Below, in pieces: positions 61,093-64,000 of a stretch of DNA of 64,000 bases. Position numbers and translations under genes: made by a program. The first letter of the stretch is position 1. Each line of letters begins with the position of its first letter. Below the pieces are notes generated by a model. It was not told the DNA's origin. It saw only the letters and a list, made by a program, of their open reading frames with translations, and made no database searches. The stretch comes from Streptomyces netropsis (GTDB lineage Bacteria > Actinomycetota > Actinomycetes > Streptomycetales > Streptomycetaceae): contig NZ_JACHJG010000005.1 of assembly GCF_014203545.1 (NCBI RefSeq), forward strand, positions 73,726 through 137,725, in the 5' to 3' direction.

Positions 61093-64000
61093 GTGATCCC
61101 ACGGATGTCGGGCGGCGGGTCCCGCAGGGGGCGCCCGGACTCATCGAGGCGCGGCTGGCGGGCGTCCTGCGGGAGCTGCTCGGTGTGGGCGCCGCGGCGG
61201 TGACCACGACCGAGACGTTCGCCGAACTGGGACTGGACTACCCGACCTTGGCGATGTTCGCGCGGCGGACGGCGGCGGAGCTGGGAGCCGAGCGGTCCCC
61301 CTCCTTCCTCGCCCCCTTCCTCGACGGCGCCTCGACGCTGGCCTCGCTGGCCGCCCGGCTGTCCGGGCCGGCGGCGCCGCCCGCGCCGGACCACGCCCTG
61401 GTCGGGGCGGCCGTCGAACGGCCCGAAGGGCACGTCTTCACGGCGCGGCTGGCCTTGGCGGACCACCCTTGGCTCGCCGATCACGTGATCGCCGGTTCGG
61501 TGCTCCTGCCCGGTACCGCCTTCGTGGACCTCACCTCGCACATCGCCCACCGCATGGGCGTGCCCGTGGTCGAGGAGCTGACCCTGTCCGTCCCCCTCGC
61601 CCTGCCCGGGCCGGATCCGGCCGCCGCCCTGCGCGTCTCGGTGGACACCGCCGACGCCACGGGCCGACGGGCCTTCGCCGTCCACTCGCGGCCGGAGGAC
61701 GCCCCGGGCGGCACGCCGTGGACGCGGCACGCCACCGGTGTGTTCGCCGCCGGGCGGGCAGCGGCCGCACGGCCTCCCACCGGCCACGCGGCGTGGCCGC
61801 CCGTCGGCGCCCGGGCCGTGCCGGTCGCGGGGACGTACGAGCGGTCGGCCCGGGCGGGGCTCGGCTACGGCCCGTCGTTCCAGGGCCTGCGGGCCGTGTG
61901 GCGGCAGGGCCGGGACGTGTACGCCGAGGTCGCGTTGCCCGGTGCCGTGCCGTCCGGGGGCTTCGGGGTGCACCCGGCCCTGTTGGACGCCGTGCTGCAC
62001 GCGATCGCCTTCGGGGACTTCCTCGCGACGCCCGGCACGCCGTACCTCCCGTTCGCGTGGAGCGGGGTCCGGCTGCACGCGGCTCCCGGCGTGTCCGGGC
62101 TGCGGGTACGGATCTCCCCGGCGGGGACCGACATCGTGTCCCTGGAGGCAACGGATGCCACGGGCGTTCCCGTGGTCACCGTCGAGTCCCTGGCCCTGCG
62201 GCCGCTGCCGGCGAGTACGGGCGGCGGCTCGCTGTTCCAGGTCGACTGGGTGGAACTGCCCGCCACCGCCGCCGGTACGGCCGGGCGGCGTTGCGCGGTC
62301 CTCGGCGACGTTCCGGCGGTGTCCGCCGCGCTGTCGGCGGCGGGCGGGACGGTCGTGTCCGCCGCCGACCCGGCCGCGCTCGCGGCCTCGGGGACGGTCC
62401 CGGAGCTGGTGTTCGTCCCGTGCGCCGCGACGGCGACACCCGGCGGGGAGGCGGCCCGCGCGGCGGTGCGGTGGGCGCTGGCGCTCGCCCGGGCATGGTC
62501 GGGCGACGACCGCTTCGCGCGGTCCCGGCTGGTGTTCCTGACCCGGGGCGCGATGGCCGTCGCCACCGGGGACCGGGTGGACGACCCGGGACACGCGGCG
62601 GTCTGGGGCCTGCTGCGCTCGGCCCAATCGGAGCACCCGGACCGCTTCGTCCTCGTGGACGTGGAGGACACCACCCCGGACACCGCCCGCGCCCTGCTCT
62701 CCGCCCTCACGTCGGACGAACCCCAACTGGCCGTACGCGCGGGTGTCGTACACGTACCGCGCCTGGCCCGCGTGGCCCCGGGGCCGGGGGCGGATGCCTC
62801 CGCCGTTACGCCCGGCGCGGTCGCGGACGGCGTCCGGTCGGCCGGGCCGGGAGCGGACGTCACCGGGCCCGGCCCGGAGGGCGCGGGGACGGCCGCACGT
62901 GGCGCCCGCGCGCCGGGTGGGCCCGGCGCCGCCCCACCGACTGCGGGCGGTTCCGCCGGGCCGCCGCGCCCGGGCGCAGCGGACGCGACGGCCGCCGGGG
63001 CGAGTGGCTCCGAGCTGCCGGACGAGCCGATCGGGACCGCCCTCGCGTCCGGCGGGGCGGCTCCGGACACCGGCTGGGCCGGTCCCGGCACCGTCCTGGT
63101 CACCGGCGCGTCCGGCGCGCTCGGCGGGCTCGTCGCCCGGCATCTGGTGGCCGTACACGGCGTGCGGGGACTGCTGTTGCTCAGCCGCCGTGGAGCGCGG
63201 GCGCCCGGGGCCGAGGCGCTCGAAGCCGAGCTGGCCGGGCTCGGCGCGCACGTCACCACCGTGGCGTGCGACGCCGCCGACCGGGAGGCGCTGGCCGGTG
63301 CGCTCGCCCGGGTCCCGGCGGAGCGCCCGCTGACCGCCGTCGTGCACGCCGCCGGTGTGCTCGACGACGGTGTGCTGGGCGAGCTGACCCCCGCCCGCCT
63401 GGACGCCGTGCTGCGGCCGAAGGCGGACGCGGCGTGGAACCTGCACGAGCTGACCCGCCACCTGGACCTGTCCGCCTTCGTGCTGTTCTCCTCCGTCGCG
63501 GGCGTCATCGGCGGCCCGGGGCAGGCCAACTACGCCGCCGCCAACACCTTCCTGGACGCGCTGGCCCACCACCGCCGCGCCCGGGGCCTGGCCGGTCTCT
63601 CGCTCTCCTGGGGCCTGTGGGAGGGCGCCGACGACACGGCGGGCGGCATGGGCGGCACGCTCGACGGAGCCGGCCGCCGTCGCATGGACCGTACGGGCGT
63701 CACCGCGCTGTCCGCCCGTGAGGGCCTGCGGCTGCTCGACGCGGCGGCCGCGTCCGGCCGGGCGCACCTCGTGGCGATCGCCCTCGACCCGTCGGCGGCG
63801 GGTACGGGCGCGGGGCCCGTGCCGCCGCCACTGCGCGGCCCGGTCCGGAAGCCCGCCCCCGCCCGCCTCCTGTCCCTGCCCGGGCCCGGGCAGGGACAGG
63901 AGGCGCTGGCGCAGTGCGTGCGCGCCCAGATCGCGGCCGTGCTCGGCCACGCGGACGCCGGTGCGATCGAGTCGGACCGGCCGTTCGCCGAGCTGGGCTT
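61089..64000 (+). CDS. Polyketide synthase DH-KR-ACP protein with degenerate N-terminal ACP (partial, runs off the window)
   Basis: At least 970 residues, open to the right edge, starting with TTG in an overlap with the KS remnant. Residues about 15-70 form an ACP fold whose LGLDSL motif reads LGLDYP, with Tyr51 in place of the phosphopantetheine Ser, so it cannot be charged. DH domain: His132 in [10 protein letters not shown] and Asp300 in LLDAVLHA, both catalytic residues present. KR: structural half from LFQVDWVE, a long Gly/Ala/Pro-rich insertion, then [13 protein letters not shown]. The triad is Lys778, Ser802, Tyr815 with Asn819, and VLDDG indicates a B-type ketoreductase. A second ACP begins before the edge ([15 protein letters not shown]). 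No KS or AT is seen. Confidence 0.88.
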   Translation, partial: MSDPTDVGRRVPQGAPGLIEARLAGVLRELLGVGAAAVTTTETFAELGLDYPTLAMFARRTAAELGAERSPSFLAPFLDGASTLASLAARLSGPAAPPAPDHALVGAAVERPEGHVFTARLALADHPWLADHVIAGSVLLPGTAFVDLTSHIAHRMGVPVVEELTLSVPLALPGPDPAAALRVSVDTADATGRRAFAVHSRPEDAPGGTPWTRHATGVFAAGRAAAARPPTGHAAWPPVGARAVPVAGTYERSARAGLGYGPSFQGLRAVWRQGRDVYAEVALPGAVPSGGFGVHPALLDAVLHAIAFGDFLATPGTPYLPFAWSGVRLHAAPGVSGLRVRISPAGTDIVSLEATDATGVPVVTVESLALRPLPASTGGGSLFQVDWVELPATAAGTAGRRCAVLGDVPAVSAALSAAGGTVVSAADPAALAASGTVPELVFVPCAATATPGGEAARAAVRWALALARAWSGDDRFARSRLVFLTRGAMAVATGDRVDDPGHAAVWGLLRSAQSEHPDRFVLVDVEDTTPDTARALLSALTSDEPQLAVRAGVVHVPRLARVAPGPGADASAVTPGAVADGVRSAGPGADVTGPGPEGAGTAARGARAPGGPGAAPPTAGGSAGPPRPGAADATAAGASGSELPDEPIGTALASGGAAPDTGWAGPGTVLVTGASGALGGLVARHLVAVHGVRGLLLLSRRGARAPGAEALEAELAGLGAHVTTVACDAADREALAGALARVPAERPLTAVVHAAGVLDDGVLGELTPARLDAVLRPKADAAWNLHELTRHLDLSAFVLFSSVAGVIGGPGQANYAAANTFLDALAHHRRARGLAGLSLSWGLWEGADDTAGGMGGTLDGAGRRRMDRTGVTALSAREGLRLLDAAAASGRAHLVAIALDPSAAGTGAGPVPPPLRGPVRKPAPARLLSLPGPGQGQEALAQCVRAQIAAVLGHADAGAIESDRPFAELG

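Noticed and set aside
60309..63950. 1213-codon open frame antisense to the PKS proteins
   Set aside because: Low-complexity Arg/Gly/Ala-rich translation, opposite to clear KR and DH domains on the plus strand.

Overview
The window is a piece of a high-GC actinobacterial chromosome, almost certainly Streptomyces. The evidence is third-position G/C codon use, many GTG and TTG starts, ATGA/GTGA gene overlaps, WhiB, Scr1/DUF5753, DUF397 and DUF6228 type genes, a NusG with a long acidic N-terminal tail, and the gene order aspC, tRNA-Trp, secE, nusG, rplKA, rplJL, rpoBC, then rpsL, rpsG, fusA, tuf.

Layout. (1) 1-7979: the distal half of the respiratory complex I operon (end of nuoG, then nuoH-I-J-K-L-M-N), all genes overlapping or nearly so, closed by a hairpin. 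(2) 8239-20421: conserved core genes with small family proteins: htpX, two SnoaL-like proteins (one behind a MerR/SoxR-type promoter), a YccF protein, a DUF6228-like protein, a tRNA-like sequence, the YajQ protein, tRNA-Tyr, an NAD(P)H-binding protein, a degenerate amidohydrolase, tRNA-Thr, tRNA-Met, rpmG, the hadA/hadB-like dehydratase pair, murB, adenosine deaminase and aspC. (3) 20783-33391: the transcription/translation block with its hairpins and the L10 leader.

(4) 33409-46169: a minus-strand operon-like block of phage tail and lysis genes lies between rpoC and rpsL. It has a tail-completion protein, tube protein, a tail-assembly chaperone with a probable -1 frameshift, two paralogous short tape-measure proteins, a distal-tail protein, baseplate/minor tail proteins, a collagen-containing fibre, an endolysin and two small membrane proteins. 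No capsid, portal, terminase, integrase or contractile sheath gene is visible. It reads as a domesticated non-contractile (F-type, tailocin-like) particle, and is the best candidate for an under-described system here. A lower-GC pair of genes sits inside it.

(5) 46424-52495: accessory genes: a peptidoglycan-binding membrane protein, a cupin, fused remnants of two regulators, DUF397, unknown genes, and a regulatory group (two HTH proteins, a Cys-rich protein and a WhiB-like protein). (6) 53106-57785: the str operon (rpsL, rpsG, fusA, tuf) with a strong promoter and terminator.

(7) 57885-64000: the edge of a polyketide locus directly after tuf: a type II thioesterase, a stand-alone ketoreductase, a 114-residue ketosynthase remnant, and a DH-KR-ACP protein that starts with an ACP lacking its serine and runs off the window. 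No acyltransferase is visible, which suggests trans-AT chemistry. The tuf next door carries Thr at the position of E. coli EF-Tu Ala375, where A375T gives kirromycin resistance, so an EF-Tu-targeting product with self-resistance is a testable hypothesis.
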